The notes: generated by a model from the letters alone, not told the origin. DNA of 64,000 nucleotides from Campylobacteraceae bacterium (GCA_031266555.1 JAISAU010000012.1:1-64000), one strand, 5' to 3'. Positions 25,520 to 35,604 are shown, numbered from the stretch's first letter. A program made the numbers and translations.

Positions 25520-27787
25520 TTACATTCTAAAAGAAGCTCTGTCCATTCGTTGTGACAAAGCTTCGCTTATCATATCATTCTGAGCGCCGTCAACGCCAAC
25601 TAACTTAAGTGCCCACGTAGGACCTGTTAAGATTATCTTCCACATTATATATGCTGCTCCCAAAGAACCAAATATTTGAAGCATATTTGTAAGTATACTC
25701 ATAACTGCCGCCAAAAGAGGATTTTCCTCAGAAAAATCAGCCAATATCTTAAACTGGTCTATAGCGAAATACAAAAATACGTCTTGTATCAAAGTGAGTA
25801 TAAATATAGAAAAAAAGATAAATATGACAAGCAGCAACGGTTTAAAAAATATCGTTAGTCCCGTCACCAAAAAGTCTACTATCTTATGAGTTTTTTTAGT
25901 AGTTAGAGCGAATACCACTACAAAAGGAGAGATGTAAAAATACTTTGCCAGTTCTACTATATAACCGATAAAGGCTATGATTCCGGCTATAACTGAAATT
26001 ACAACAGGAAGTCTTGCTATGGTCCACTGGTAAAATCCTACCATAGCTGTAAAATATGTTTTTTCATCGGCATAGCCTCCTTTTAGCATATCCTTTCTTT
26101 TGCCTTCCATGCTCTTGTCCAATTCCCCGCTTATAAAGATAGCTTCGTCTTTGTTTTTTGATAAAGCTTCGTAAATACCTTTGGCTCCGGGGAGCGTCAT
26201 ATACGCCAATCTACCTACCATGTAACCGATGTCAGTTTCGTTGTTGTCATCTCCTCTAAACTTTTGCACTCGATTGTTCATCTTATCATTCAAGATTTTT
26301 AGCGCGTCACTGCTTATAGTGTTGGAAAGTGCTTGCTCAAACGAGTTACTGCCAGTCGGGGCTTGCATAGCCATAGGCAAAGACTCTATAAGTATCGCTA
26401 TAGCGGGAATTATGATGGCGTTGGGCCAGCCGAGTCTGTTTTGCTGTTGTTGCAAAGAATTATTGACTTTTACAAGAAGTCTTGTTATTTCTTCGTCTCT
26501 ATAGGCTTTTTTCATTTTCGCTATATAAGCTTCGCTTTTTATCTTTGTGTCTTGGTTGACTTTATGTCTGTACTCCATAACTCTGCAAGCGTCAAACGTT
26601 ACGTCCAGCTTACTGTTGTTTCCAATTACTCGGTTAACGTCAAGTCTGTCATGGTTTATAGCGTCTTGGTTGGTAGCTTGAAGGAAACTTCCCACGTAAG
26701 GATATCGTATCTTACATGTAACATCCAAAGCGTTAGCGTATATCTTTTCTTGAATTTCCGAACTTTGTCTCGTAGCTAACATGACAGCTTCTCCTTCGGC
26801 ATTCATAACTCCGACATTAGCGTACAATCTTTGCATGTAAGTATTTACCCCAATAGCTGAAGCTTTATCAGCTATGATGTTTGCCTCTATAGTCATAAAT
26901 CTTATCATCTTTTGAATGATAGTAGCGTTCATGCCGGCGTCTTCTGGTATAGGGGCGAAGAAAAAACCTACCGCTATCACGGGAATGTAAAACTTTCCAA
27001 TCCACTGTGTTTCTCCTGCGCTCTCTTTTGACTTGTCAAGAGCTCTAAGTCCCTTATCAAATCCTACTTTCCCAACAAAGAACAATCCTATAAATACAAA
27101 AAGAAGGTTTTGTACATAACCGTAAATCTCGCCCATATTGCTGAAAAGATTGCTATAATAAGCGAGATTGGCTTTGTTTAAACTCTCAGATACCGCTCCG
27201 CTTATAACTCCACTTTGATTATTGCTTTTTTGATAATCTATAGCCATAAGAGAAGTGCTGGGGTTTTTAAATCTTAAAAGTCCTGTGGCGTTAGTATCTC
27301 TGAAGTTTATAAGTTCTGGGTCAAGCGTCATCATGGAAGCCATAAAGCCGCTTAGAGTTGAGTAATCGTTTGGTTGTTTGTTATAAGTTATATCGCCTAT
27401 GTTTGAGGTTAGGCTTTGGTATTGCAAAGATGTCGCGTTGTTTTTAAAATTATCGGGGTTCAAGTTTGTCTGCTTTACGCAAGCCTCGTTTAACGTGTTG
27501 GACGAGTATCCTGTGCTGCCTACAAGAGATTTAATCTCGCATGTAGTTATGCCCGTTTGGGCGTTAAAGTCAGTTATTACATTTGCATAGCCAAGAGCGA
27601 TAATTTCGTTGGAAAGTTTTTGACATTGAGGAGAGCATCCGCCAGCCGCATTGGACGATGAATGTTCTATAGTTTGCAAGCCTTGAATGTTTTGGAAATA
27701 TTGCTCGTAATCGGTTCTGGCGGAAGTGTAAGTTTGAGCGAAAAGCGATATCGCCATCGTTATCAAAAAGAAAATAATCCTTCGCAC
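25520..27787 (-). CDS. large polytopic membrane protein, secretion/conjugation type (VirB6/TrbL/DotA-like)
   Basis: I start at GTG 27787, behind a perfect GGGAGG ribosome site, giving 755 aa with a signal peptide (VRRIIFFLITMAISLFAQ); the longer frame adds 20 residues that lack a ribosome site. A Cys-bearing periplasmic region (about 20-190) is followed by membrane helices near 215-240 and 265-280, a long soluble loop, and four or five helices in the last 230 residues, ending with GPTWALKLVGVDG. This layout recalls VirB6/TrbL, TraG N-terminal or DotA/TraY proteins of type IV systems. No other type IV gene is present. The call is by topology only. Confidence 0.45.
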   Translation of the reverse strand: MRRIIFFLITMAISLFAQTYTSARTDYEQYFQNIQGLQTIEHSSSNAAGGCSPQCQKLSNEIIALGYANVITDFNAQTGITTCEIKSLVGSTGYSSNTLNEACVKQTNLNPDNFKNNATSLQYQSLTSNIGDITYNKQPNDYSTLSGFMASMMTLDPELINFRDTNATGLLRFKNPSTSLMAIDYQKSNNQSGVISGAVSESLNKANLAYYSNLFSNMGEIYGYVQNLLFVFIGLFFVGKVGFDKGLRALDKSKESAGETQWIGKFYIPVIAVGFFFAPIPEDAGMNATIIQKMIRFMTIEANIIADKASAIGVNTYMQRLYANVGVMNAEGEAVMLATRQSSEIQEKIYANALDVTCKIRYPYVGSFLQATNQDAINHDRLDVNRVIGNNSKLDVTFDACRVMEYRHKVNQDTKIKSEAYIAKMKKAYRDEEITRLLVKVNNSLQQQQNRLGWPNAIIIPAIAILIESLPMAMQAPTGSNSFEQALSNTISSDALKILNDKMNNRVQKFRGDDNNETDIGYMVGRLAYMTLPGAKGIYEALSKNKDEAIFISGELDKSMEGKRKDMLKGGYADEKTYFTAMVGFYQWTIARLPVVISVIAGIIAFIGYIVELAKYFYISPFVVVFALTTKKTHKIVDFLVTGLTIFFKPLLLVIFIFFSIFILTLIQDVFLYFAIDQFKILADFSEENPLLAAVMSILTNMLQIFGSLGAAYIMWKIILTGPTWALKLVGVDGAQNDMISEALSQRMDRASFRM

Positions 27788-28079
27788 TAAAAACCTCCCG
27801 CTAAAACTATCATCACAAACTCCTCTTGTTTGAAATGTGTTCGTCAAAAGTTGAATTTTTGCATTATCACAAAAATTATCTGTATTTTTACTTAATATAA
27901 AAATTTGTAGGTTAAATGGCGGGGTTTGGTTTTAAAAAGTGTATAAGGTAGAGAAATGTAACGCTAAAACGTGTAGTTGTTTAAACAAGGATACATGTAG
28001 TAAAATAACCTTTTGTATTGAATATAAGAAGTTGCGCGTTTTTGGATTAAAATTAGACTATATAACTGCCAACAAAATG

Positions 28080-28121
28080 GAAGGAAAAAATTGGAATACT
28101 TAGTAGATTTTTTAGAAAATG
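28080..28121 (+). repeat. right 42-bp direct repeat, intact start of the AAA ATPase gene
   Basis: Matches 24253-24294 at 41 of 42 positions. It carries the GGAAGGA ribosome site and TTG start that the intact gene still uses. Confidence 0.9.
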
Positions 28122-29824
28122 AAGATATAAAAAAAAGTAAAATATTTTCGCATTTAAAATGCAGCGAAGATGAGGCGAAAATACTTAAAGCATTGGTGCG
28201 CCGCTATATCGAAGGCGAAGTCGACATCATGGCAAATGATATATTAAGTGAGATTTTTGGCAGACAAAATTATGCTCAGCTTCAAAAAATTCCGCTTTTA
28301 AAAAACGTAATAGATCTTGGTTGGGTGATACAAAGCAATTTTACGCAATTAAAATTAAGCGATTTTTCCAATCTCGAGCTTTATAACGGTATGATAACCC
28401 CAAGCCCTACATTTTTAAAGCTTTTGGAAGATGGAAATTTAGAGATGATACTTCCGGATATTACGCCCTATAGCGACCATTTGGAGTACATAAAAGACCA
28501 ATTTTTCAGAATAGAGCTATATCAAAAGATAAGCTCTACAAGACAAAATACAACTCAAAACGCCATCGGCGTCAACAGACTTCAAACAAAACTCCAGCTT
28601 TTGGAAGCGCGCATAAGCGAACGGCTTAAAGTTACAAAAAATGAGGTCGTGATAGAGAGTCTTTTTAAAGAACACTCCTTTGACATAAAAGAGCAAATCA
28701 TTTTCTTAGCGCTTTTAAAAGAGGAGTATTCGGGCGAGTTTGAGAGTTTAAGAGAGATGAATACTTTGATAGGACTTGTTAGTTTTGACGAGTACGAACG
28801 CATAAAAAATCGCGCTATTTTGGAGGACGGTTCAAAACTAATTGAGAGCGGAATCATTGACTATGACGAAATGTTTACCGCTTTTGGAGGAGTGAGCAGG
28901 AGCTTTTACATTAATGAAGATATTTTGCAAAAGATTATGCATCCGGATAAAGAGAAAAAAAGCAAAAAGATAAAACTTGACATGTTAATAGCCGAGCAAG
29001 ATATTTTTGAGCTGATAGAGCCAAAGACAAATTTAAACGACGTTGTCATATCCCCAAAAATACAAGACGCGCTGGAAGGCATTTTAAAACAATTAGACAA
29101 AGTCGTGGTAGCGCGCTTGAAAGAGTGGGGTATAAAAGATAAGAAAAAAGGAGTTGACGCTAAGATTATTCTTTACGGACCGCCGGGAACTGGTAAAACA
29201 ATGACCGCTCTTTCGTTGGCGAAATCTCTTAAAAAGCAAGTACTGAATTTTGATTGTTCAAAAATTTTGTCCAAATATGTGGGAGAGAGCGAAAAAAATG
29301 TACGAAAAATCTTTGACACCTATAAAGAGCTTTGCCATAAAACAAAAACGGAACCGCTTCTTTTGCTAAACGAAGCCGACCAATTTTTGAGTGCCAGATC
29401 AAGCGAAAGCGCGGCGAGCGCGGATAAAATGCACAATCAAATGCAAAACATTTTTTTAGAACAGATAGAGCGATTTGACGGACTTTTGGTCGCGACTACA
29501 AATATGCTGGAAAATATCGATCCCGCGTTTTCAAGAAGATTTGATTATAAGATAGCGTTTGAGAAACCAAATCTAAAACAGCGGATAAAACTTTGGCAGC
29601 AAGCTTTGCCTGAAAGCGCTTTGTATGAGGAAGATTTTGATATAAAAAATTTGGCCGGTTATTCTCTTACGGGGGGTCAAATACAGATAGTTTTGAAAAA
29701 TACCGCTCTTAAAGTAGCTTTGAAAAAAGAGCCGATTTTTACGTTGGAAGATTTTAAAGAGGCTATAGAGAGGGAGACTAAAGGCGCGTTTGGAGAAGGC
29801 AGTACCGTAGGATTTTTGAAGTAA
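28091..29824 (+). CDS. AAA-family ATPase (C. jejuni Cj0377-like)
   Basis: 577 aa, TTG start. About 340 residues of a helical N-terminal region precede a single C-terminal AAA module: Walker A GPPGTGKT (363-370), the pore-like segment SKYVGESEKNVRKIF, Walker B written LLLLNEAD (Asn427-Glu428 in place of Asp-Glu), and ATTNMLENIDPAFSRRFD (sensor 1, Arg fingers). The Asn in Walker B is common in this bacterial subgroup, so it is probably not a loss of function. Role unknown, likely remodelling of a protein partner. Originally behind the Sel1 gene; now separated by the 3.8-kb insert. Confidence 0.8.
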   Translation: MEYLVDFLENEDIKKSKIFSHLKCSEDEAKILKALVRRYIEGEVDIMANDILSEIFGRQNYAQLQKIPLLKNVIDLGWVIQSNFTQLKLSDFSNLELYNGMITPSPTFLKLLEDGNLEMILPDITPYSDHLEYIKDQFFRIELYQKISSTRQNTTQNAIGVNRLQTKLQLLEARISERLKVTKNEVVIESLFKEHSFDIKEQIIFLALLKEEYSGEFESLREMNTLIGLVSFDEYERIKNRAILEDGSKLIESGIIDYDEMFTAFGGVSRSFYINEDILQKIMHPDKEKKSKKIKLDMLIAEQDIFELIEPKTNLNDVVISPKIQDALEGILKQLDKVVVARLKEWGIKDKKKGVDAKIILYGPPGTGKTMTALSLAKSLKKQVLNFDCSKILSKYVGESEKNVRKIFDTYKELCHKTKTEPLLLLNEADQFLSARSSESAASADKMHNQMQNIFLEQIERFDGLLVATTNMLENIDPAFSRRFDYKIAFEKPNLKQRIKLWQQALPESALYEEDFDIKNLAGYSLTGGQIQIVLKNTALKVALKKEPIFTLEDFKEAIERETKGAFGEGSTVGFLK

Positions 29825-30203
29825 TTTTTTATAATAACTATTTTTTGCGAAAGACAGATTAAATACTTTACATGTAAGAGTTATTTTGTCAAATAAAAAC
29901 GCATACCATAAAATTTTGCAAAGTTCATTTTTTTAAATTTTGCAAGATCAAATTTTTTTGCGTTATCTAAAATAATTTTGGACGGCGCGATTATACTCTT
30001 GTCTTGCTTGTTATAAAAACTTTCCAACTTTTGCAGCAAAAGTTTTTGTAAAAAAACGCATCGCCTTTTGCTAAACAAGATTGAACTTTTTTATGCTATC
30101 GATTGTCCTACATGTATAGATAAAAATTTTTACAAACCTGATATTATAGAAAAACTTTTGAAATGATTATCTGTTTTAAGTCCGCAACTGCTATCATACA
30201 CGA
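29825..30203. other. gap after the AAA ATPase, possible decayed gene
   Basis: Holds one exact palindrome (29868-29877). A 65-codon - strand frame (29881-30078) and a + strand frame ending near 30165 that reads NFCSKSF...CPTCIDKNFY both look partly gene-like, but neither has a ribosome site or a recognisable family; one may be a remnant. Confidence 0.3.
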
Positions 30204-30626
30204 ATGAGTTTTTTATCAATTTTTGTCCTTTATATTATCTGCGAAGTATTTGAACTGTTTTATATTCACAAAGGCGATACCATAGGCTCTTACATCGCGA
30301 ATTTACTGCTTTTGTATAAACGCGGCATTTTGCGATTTTTATGTCTGCACCCAACTTTTTACATAGCGATTTTTACCGCGATATATCTTGACACATACAA
30401 TGTTTTAGCGATGACGTTAATCGCGTTTAAGGCTTTGGATATGGTCACGAAGTTAATATTGTTGCAAAAAATAGAAAACAAAGAGCCTTTAGGAGCGTTT
30501 GCTAATATAATTGAGCGAAACGTGGATATTCCTTTTTTTATAAAAGTAACTGCAAGCTTACTTTATATAGGTCTTTTTCATGCGGCTTTTGGCCCTGCGC
30601 TTGACAATTTACATCATATGGTATAA
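30204..30626 (+). CDS. small integral membrane protein, hypothetical
   Basis: 140 aa with four hydrophobic segments (about 1-18, 45-62, 66-88, 112-130). The first half has FYIHKGDTIGSYIANLLLLYKRG between helices. No family recognised. It ends 94 bp before rho. Codon use is like its neighbours, which supports a real gene. Confidence 0.55.
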   Translation: MSFLSIFVLYIICEVFELFYIHKGDTIGSYIANLLLLYKRGILRFLCLHPTFYIAIFTAIYLDTYNVLAMTLIAFKALDMVTKLILLQKIENKEPLGAFANIIERNVDIPFFIKVTASLLYIGLFHAAFGPALDNLHHMV

Positions 30627-30720
30627 AATGGCGTTTTTGATTTATTTTCAAATTTAACTACACATTGCTTGTTCAAACAAGCTCTCACGAAATTTCATAT
30701 TCTTATAAAAAGAAGGACTC

Positions 30721-32055
30721 ATGGACGAAAATCAAAATCCAATTTCGCACCAAAATGGAAACAAATATAACGGGAAAAGCCGCACTCATATTCCGGTGGA
30801 CGGCTACAAAATAGAAGATTTGAGGGTTTTGCCTTTGAATAAATTGCTTGATATAGCTTTGAGTATAGAGGTAGAAAATCCGAGCGAATTAAAACGCCAA
30901 GACTTAATGTTCGAGATACTAAAATCGCAAACGAGTAAAGGCGGATTTATCCTTTTAACGGGCATTTTAGAGATTTCAAACGAAGGTTACGGTTTTTTAA
31001 GAGCGACCGACTCAAATTTAACGGATAGTGCTAACGACGCTTATGTAAGCAGTACGCAAATTAGAAAGTTCGCTTTAAGAACGGGAGATATAGTAACCGG
31101 ACAAGTGCGTCCCCCAAAAGACCAAGAGAGATATTACGCGCTTTTAAAAATCGAGGCAATCAACTATCTTCCTATGCAAGATTCAAAAAGTCGTCCGCTT
31201 TTTGATAACTTAACGCCGCTTTTTCCAACCCAAAAAATAAAACTTGAATATAACTCCATAAAATTAACAGGTCGTGTGCTTGACCTATTTACGCCTATTG
31301 GGAAAGGACAAAGAGGACTTATTGTAGCGCCTCCAAGAAGCGGTAAAACGGAACTTATGAAAGAACTTGCGCACGGTATCGCTCAAAATCATCCGGAATC
31401 CGAACTTATAGTACTTTTGGTAGACGAAAGACCCGAAGAGGTTACTGACATGCAGCGCAGTGTAAAAGGAGAGGTTTTTAGCTCCACTTTTGATTTACCC
31501 GCGTCAAATCATGTGCGAGTAGCCGAACTTGTCATTGAAAAGGCGAAGCGAAGCGTTGAAATGGGAAAAGATGTGATTATTTTATTAGATTCCATTACGC
31601 GTTTGGCTCGCGCGTACAATACCGTGACTCCATCAAGCGGAAAAGTATTAAGCGGCGGCGTGGACGCGAATGCTTTGCATAAGCCCAAAAGGTTTTTCGG
31701 CGCAGCGAGAAATATAGAAAACGGCGGAAGCCTTACCATTATAGCAACCGCTTTAATAGATACAGGAAGCCGTATGGACGAAGTTATTTTTGAAGAGTTC
31801 AAAGGTACGGGCAACAGCGAGATAGTGCTTGATAGAAATATCTCCGACAGAAGAATATATCCTGCGATAAATATTATAAAATCAGGCACAAGAAAAGAGG
31901 AGCTTTTGGTGAATGCCGATGTATTGCAAAAAGTTTGGGCTATACGAGGTGCGATAAGCCAAATGGAAGATATAGAGGCTTTGAAATTTTTATATTCCAA
32001 AATGCTTAAAACTAAAAACAATGAAGAGCTTTTAGCTATACTGAATGAAGCTTGA
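30721..32055 (+). CDS. rho: transcription termination factor Rho
   Basis: 444 aa hexameric RNA helicase. N-terminal RNA-binding (cold-shock-like) domain with [15 protein letters not shown], then the RecA-type motor: Walker [11 protein letters not shown] (about 199-208), [14 protein letters not shown], Walker [17 protein letters not shown], and the arginine-finger region [31 protein letters not shown] (written here only as a region, about 338-368). Full length for the group. AGAAGGA ribosome site. A TTGACA...TATAAA pair at 30601-30627 inside the previous gene's end may be its promoter. Confidence 0.96.
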   Translation: MDENQNPISHQNGNKYNGKSRTHIPVDGYKIEDLRVLPLNKLLDIALSIEVENPSELKRQDLMFEILKSQTSKGGFILLTGILEISNEGYGFLRATDSNLTDSANDAYVSSTQIRKFALRTGDIVTGQVRPPKDQERYYALLKIEAINYLPMQDSKSRPLFDNLTPLFPTQKIKLEYNSIKLTGRVLDLFTPIGKGQRGLIVAPPRSGKTELMKELAHGIAQNHPESELIVLLVDERPEEVTDMQRSVKGEVFSSTFDLPASNHVRVAELVIEKAKRSVEMGKDVIILLDSITRLARAYNTVTPSSGKVLSGGVDANALHKPKRFFGAARNIENGGSLTIIATALIDTGSRMDEVIFEEFKGTGNSEIVLDRNISDRRIYPAINIIKSGTRKEELLVNADVLQKVWAIRGAISQMEDIEALKFLYSKMLKTKNNEELLAILNEA

Positions 32056-32116
32056 TATGGCGAAATTACCGAACTTATATGCAAATTATTTTGATAAGTT
32101 TTGTAATCGCCCAAAA

Positions 32117-32132
32117 CCTTTACATGTAAAGG
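32117..32132. promoter_or_regulatory. 16-bp perfect palindrome CCTTTACATGTAAAGG forming the murI ribosome site
   Basis: The longest form of the dispersed palindrome in the window. Its right arm AAAGG is the ribosome site of murI, 7 bp before the TTG start. Binding of a protein to it, or folding of the RNA, would affect murI expression directly. Confidence 0.6.
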
Positions 32133-32139
32133 CGTTTAT

Positions 32140-32889
32140 TTGAGAGTCGGCGTATATGATAGCGGTGTGGGCGGGCTTACCGTCACAAAAAGCTTGATTG
32201 AGCATAAATTATTTGACGAAATAATATATTTTGGCGACACAGCGCGCGTTCCTTACGGCACAAAAGACTCAAAAACCATCATAAAATACTCTCTTGAAGC
32301 GCTTGATTTTTTAAAAAGCTTTGATATAGACATGTTGATAGTGGCATGTAACACGGTAAGCGCGTATGCTCTTGAAGAGCTTCGCAAAAACGCATCTTTT
32401 GATGTATTTGGCGTGATAGAACCCGGCGTTTTGGCGACTGTAAACGCTTTAAATGCCAAAAACTCTTCCATTCTCATTTTAGGTACCAAAGCCACAATAG
32501 CAAGCGGGCAGTACCAAAAACTTTTATCGCAAAAAGGGTATGAAAATATTATCTCCTTAGCTCCTTCGCTGTTTGTGCCTATTGTTGAAGAGGGGCTTTT
32601 TGAAGGAGATGTATTAAAAAGCGTGATTAGGTATTATTTTAAAGATATCAAGCAAAATCCCGACGCTATAATATTGGGTTGCACGCATTTTCCGCTTATC
32701 GCCGAAGCTATTGGAGAGTATTTTCCAAATAGCACTCTTGTGCATTCGGGCGACGCTATAGTCGAATACTTACGAACAAAACGACATTTACGTTCAAAAG
32801 CACATGCTACAACGCTAAAATTACTCGCTTCGGATAATTTGGAAAAAGTTAAAGAAACCGCAAAAACTTGGCTATGCGGATTGATATAA
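32140..32889 (+). CDS. murI: glutamate racemase
   Basis: 249 aa enzyme making D-glutamate for peptidoglycan. N-terminal GVYDSGVGGLTV with the first catalytic region, VACNTVSA (catalytic Cys about residue 70), and LGCTHFPL (second catalytic Cys about 180) are complete. Start is TTG; no nearby ATG fits the conserved N terminus. It follows rho by 84 bp. Confidence 0.94.
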   Translation: MRVGVYDSGVGGLTVTKSLIEHKLFDEIIYFGDTARVPYGTKDSKTIIKYSLEALDFLKSFDIDMLIVACNTVSAYALEELRKNASFDVFGVIEPGVLATVNALNAKNSSILILGTKATIASGQYQKLLSQKGYENIISLAPSLFVPIVEEGLFEGDVLKSVIRYYFKDIKQNPDAIILGCTHFPLIAEAIGEYFPNSTLVHSGDAIVEYLRTKRHLRSKAHATTLKLLASDNLEKVKETAKTWLCGLI

Positions 32890-33169
32890 AATTTGTGTTA
32901 ATTTCTACTTTGTTAATTAATATTTTTAGAAAGTTTTCTTAGAGTAATTTTTTAAATCCGTACTCTGAAGTTAGATTGTCGGCAAATATCTTTAGTTAAA
33001 AATCTTTCTAATAGAATATTTGAAATTGAAATTAAAGTATTTTTGTTACGCAAAAGTTTCTACTTTTTAATTAAAAAATAAACTCAATAAATTACTTTAA
33101 ATAATGTAAAGATTTTTATAGATTTTTTTTGCTATAGTTGTAATCGAAAATTTCATTTAAAGGAAAACA

Positions 33170-34621
33170 GTGAAAAAATATATTAAGCTTTTAATGCCTC
33201 TCATTTTTGGAATTATAGTTTTTGTAATTCCAACGCCTGAAGGTGTTAGTTTAAATACTTGGATCTATTTTAGCATTTTTGTAGGAGTGATTGTAGGTTT
33301 GATTATAGAACCGATCCCCGCTGCCTTAATTGGCCTCATAGGCGTTACATTGGCTGTGCTTTTTAAAGTGGGACCAGTTGGTTCTGGAGAGAAAAGCGCT
33401 AGTGCTCTTAAGGCTATAGAGTGGGCTTTGACAGGTTTTTCCAACGCGACGGTTTGGTTGATTTTTGCCGCTTTTATGATAGGTATAGGATACCAAAATT
33501 CAGGTCTTGGCAAACGTATCGCTCTTAATTTGGTCAAAAAACTCGGCAAATCAACGCTTGGTCTTGGATACGCCATATCCATAACGGACGGCATATTAGC
33601 GCCATTCATTCCAAGCAACGCGGCAAGAAGCGGCGGGACGCTTTATCCTATTATTATGTCGATTCCGCCGATGTTTGGAAGTTATCCCGAAAAAGATTCA
33701 AAAAAGATCGGGTCTTATCTCTCGTGGTGCGCTTTAGCGGCTACTTGCGTATCAAGTTCAATCTTTTTAACCGGACAAGCGCCAAACTCGTTAGCATTGG
33801 AAGTTGCTGGTGGATCCGGCGTATCTGTGGTAGATTGGAGTGGATGGCTTGTGGCTTTTTTACCGGTTAGTATTATACTTTTTATAGCGACTCCCCTTTT
33901 GGCTTATTTTATATATCCGCCTGAAATCAAAGGTTCGACTCAAGTAGTAAAATGGGCGGCGGAAGAGGCTGAGAAGCTTGGAAAAATATCTCTAAAAGAG
34001 ATATATATGATATCTATATCGATTTGTGCGTTGATTTTGTGGATAGGAAGCGGATATTTTGGCGTGAACGCGACAACTACGGCTATAATGGTAATCATAG
34101 CAATGATCGCGTGCAAGATAATATCTTGGAATGATTTTTTAGGCAATAAACCCGCTTGGAATGTTTTGGTATGGTTTGGTACGCTTGTAACTATGGCAGG
34201 TGGTCTTAAAAATGTCGGATTTTTGGATTGGGTTGTAAAAATCATAGGCGGATACCTTGTGGATTTTTCACCTATAAGCGCGATGATAGGACTTGTGTTG
34301 ATTTTTTATTTTATCCACTACTTCTTTGCCTCTGGAACCGCACATGTAATCGCGCTTTTAAGTATATTCATCGTAATGGCTTCATCAATTCCCGGAGTTG
34401 ACGTATCGCTTGCGACTTTACTGATGATACTTCCTATGGGTATTATGGGCGTTTTAACTCCATACGGCACCGGACATAGCCCAATTTGGTTTGCGAGCGG
34501 ATATGTCAAAACAACTGATTTTTGGCGGCTTGGTTTCATTTTCGGTGTATTTTATATACTTGTGTACTTGCTTGTAGGAGTGCCTTGGATTATGAATGTC
34601 GCTTATGATTGGATTTTTTAA
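33170..34621 (+). CDS. DASS-family carboxylate/anion symporter
   Basis: 483 aa with about 11-12 membrane helices. The SLC13/DASS signatures are seen: SNAARSGGTLYPI (about 145-157), typical of the CitT / 2-oxoglutarate-malate translocator branch, and the second half repeat ending with FASGTAHVIALLSIFI (about 384-399). Likely takes up or exchanges a C4-C6 dicarboxylate. GTG start after AAAGGAAAA. The 280-bp upstream gap is very AT-rich, with TTGCTATAGTTGTAAT as the best promoter candidate. It stands alone and ends in a strong terminator. Confidence 0.85.
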   Translation: MKKYIKLLMPLIFGIIVFVIPTPEGVSLNTWIYFSIFVGVIVGLIIEPIPAALIGLIGVTLAVLFKVGPVGSGEKSASALKAIEWALTGFSNATVWLIFAAFMIGIGYQNSGLGKRIALNLVKKLGKSTLGLGYAISITDGILAPFIPSNAARSGGTLYPIIMSIPPMFGSYPEKDSKKIGSYLSWCALAATCVSSSIFLTGQAPNSLALEVAGGSGVSVVDWSGWLVAFLPVSIILFIATPLLAYFIYPPEIKGSTQVVKWAAEEAEKLGKISLKEIYMISISICALILWIGSGYFGVNATTTAIMVIIAMIACKIISWNDFLGNKPAWNVLVWFGTLVTMAGGLKNVGFLDWVVKIIGGYLVDFSPISAMIGLVLIFYFIHYFFASGTAHVIALLSIFIVMASSIPGVDVSLATLLMILPMGIMGVLTPYGTGHSPIWFASGYVKTTDFWRLGFIFGVFYILVYLLVGVPWIMNVAYDWIF

Positions 34622-34626
34622 ATCTA

Positions 34627-34657
34627 TTTTACCGAAGAGTTAAGCTCTTCGGTAAAA
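34627..34657. terminator. bidirectional intrinsic terminator between convergent genes
   Basis: 13-bp perfect stem TTTTACCGAAGAG / CTCTTCGGTAAAA with a 5-nt loop; A and T runs flank it, so it works in both directions between the transporter (+) and the hydrolase (-). Confidence 0.9.
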
Positions 34658-34669
34658 ACTCAAAAATAT

Positions 34670-35524
34670 TTACTTATCGCTTGCTGTAAATTTATAAGAA
34701 CTGTTTACATCTTTTGACATGTACCCAATGCCAGAAAATGGTAAATGCATACCGGCTATTTTCATATTTTCTTTAGTTATTTGATTGAAGATTTTAACTC
34801 TTGTATCGGCGGCTTGCTTTGGATTTATATCAAAAGTAACCGACATCTTAGGATCTGCCGTCTGAACTTTTAAACTGTGTATCAAATCGCCTATAACAAG
34901 TATCTTTTCATTTTTTGATGTTATCTCAAATACCGTGTGTCCGGGCGTATGACCAGCCGCTTCCAAAGCCTTTATTTCCAAAGTTATATTCTCATTCCAT
35001 ACAAAAGTTTTAAAACTATCTTCATAAACATTTTTTACGGTTTTTGCCAAATCGATATTTGCTTTATTGACAGGAAGGTCGCTTAACCAGTATTCTAACT
35101 CTTTATCAGCCGCGTAAACTACAGCTTTTGAAAATATCTTTTCATTTTTAGAATCTACCAATCCTCCTATGTGATCTGCGTGCATGTGAGTAAGTAGCAC
35201 GATATCTATATTTTCCGGTTTAATATTGGCGCTATTTAGGTTTTGCAATAACTCTCCACTACTCCCAAGGCCAGTGTCTATCAGTATAATTTTATCCTTT
35301 GTTTTCAAGATAAAAGCGTTTATAGATGAAGGATTTTGGTCGTCCGGCATAACATCTTTTACAATTTTAGCGTCAGGTTCCAACAATATAGATTTTCCCA
35401 TATTCGTATCTTTATCTTTTATAGCCATAAATTCCGCTTCGCCAAGTTCGTATGATTTTATATTATCACCAACTTCTGCATGTGCAAAACAACATGCGAT
35501 TAAAAGCAAAAAAACTTTTTTCAT
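34670..35524 (-). CDS. secreted metallo-beta-lactamase-fold hydrolase
   Basis: 284 aa with signal peptide KKVFLLLIACCFAHA. Zn ligands are in place: THMHADHIGG (about 110-119), AAGHTPGH (about 191-198), VIGDLIH (Asp about 211) and a C-terminal GMHLPF. The layout matches the quorum-quenching lactonase / periplasmic MBL group, but substrate cannot be told. Monocistronic, AGGAA ribosome site. Confidence 0.8.
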   Translation of the reverse strand: MKKVFLLLIACCFAHAEVGDNIKSYELGEAEFMAIKDKDTNMGKSILLEPDAKIVKDVMPDDQNPSSINAFILKTKDKIILIDTGLGSSGELLQNLNSANIKPENIDIVLLTHMHADHIGGLVDSKNEKIFSKAVVYAADKELEYWLSDLPVNKANIDLAKTVKNVYEDSFKTFVWNENITLEIKALEAAGHTPGHTVFEITSKNEKILVIGDLIHSLKVQTADPKMSVTFDINPKQAADTRVKIFNQITKENMKIAGMHLPFSGIGYMSKDVNSSYKFTASDK

Positions 35525-35604
35525 AAATATTCCTTTACGTAAAATTTAAAAATATTATACTGTTTTTTAGCTTTTTTATATAAATTCATAAGTAAGGTTG
35601 ATTT

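Noticed and set aside
28091-29824. Loss of function of the AAA ATPase because Walker B reads NEAD
   Set aside because: Asn in this position is usual in this bacterial AAA subgroup, so it is not evidence of decay.
29881-30078. 65-codon - strand open frame after the AAA ATPase gene
   Set aside because: No ribosome site, low-complexity Lys/Phe-rich product, no family; kept only as part of the gap description.
30601-30627. TTGACA...TATAAA as the rho promoter
   Set aside because: The 15-bp spacing is short and the boxes overlap the coding end of the previous gene; possible but not strong enough to list alone.
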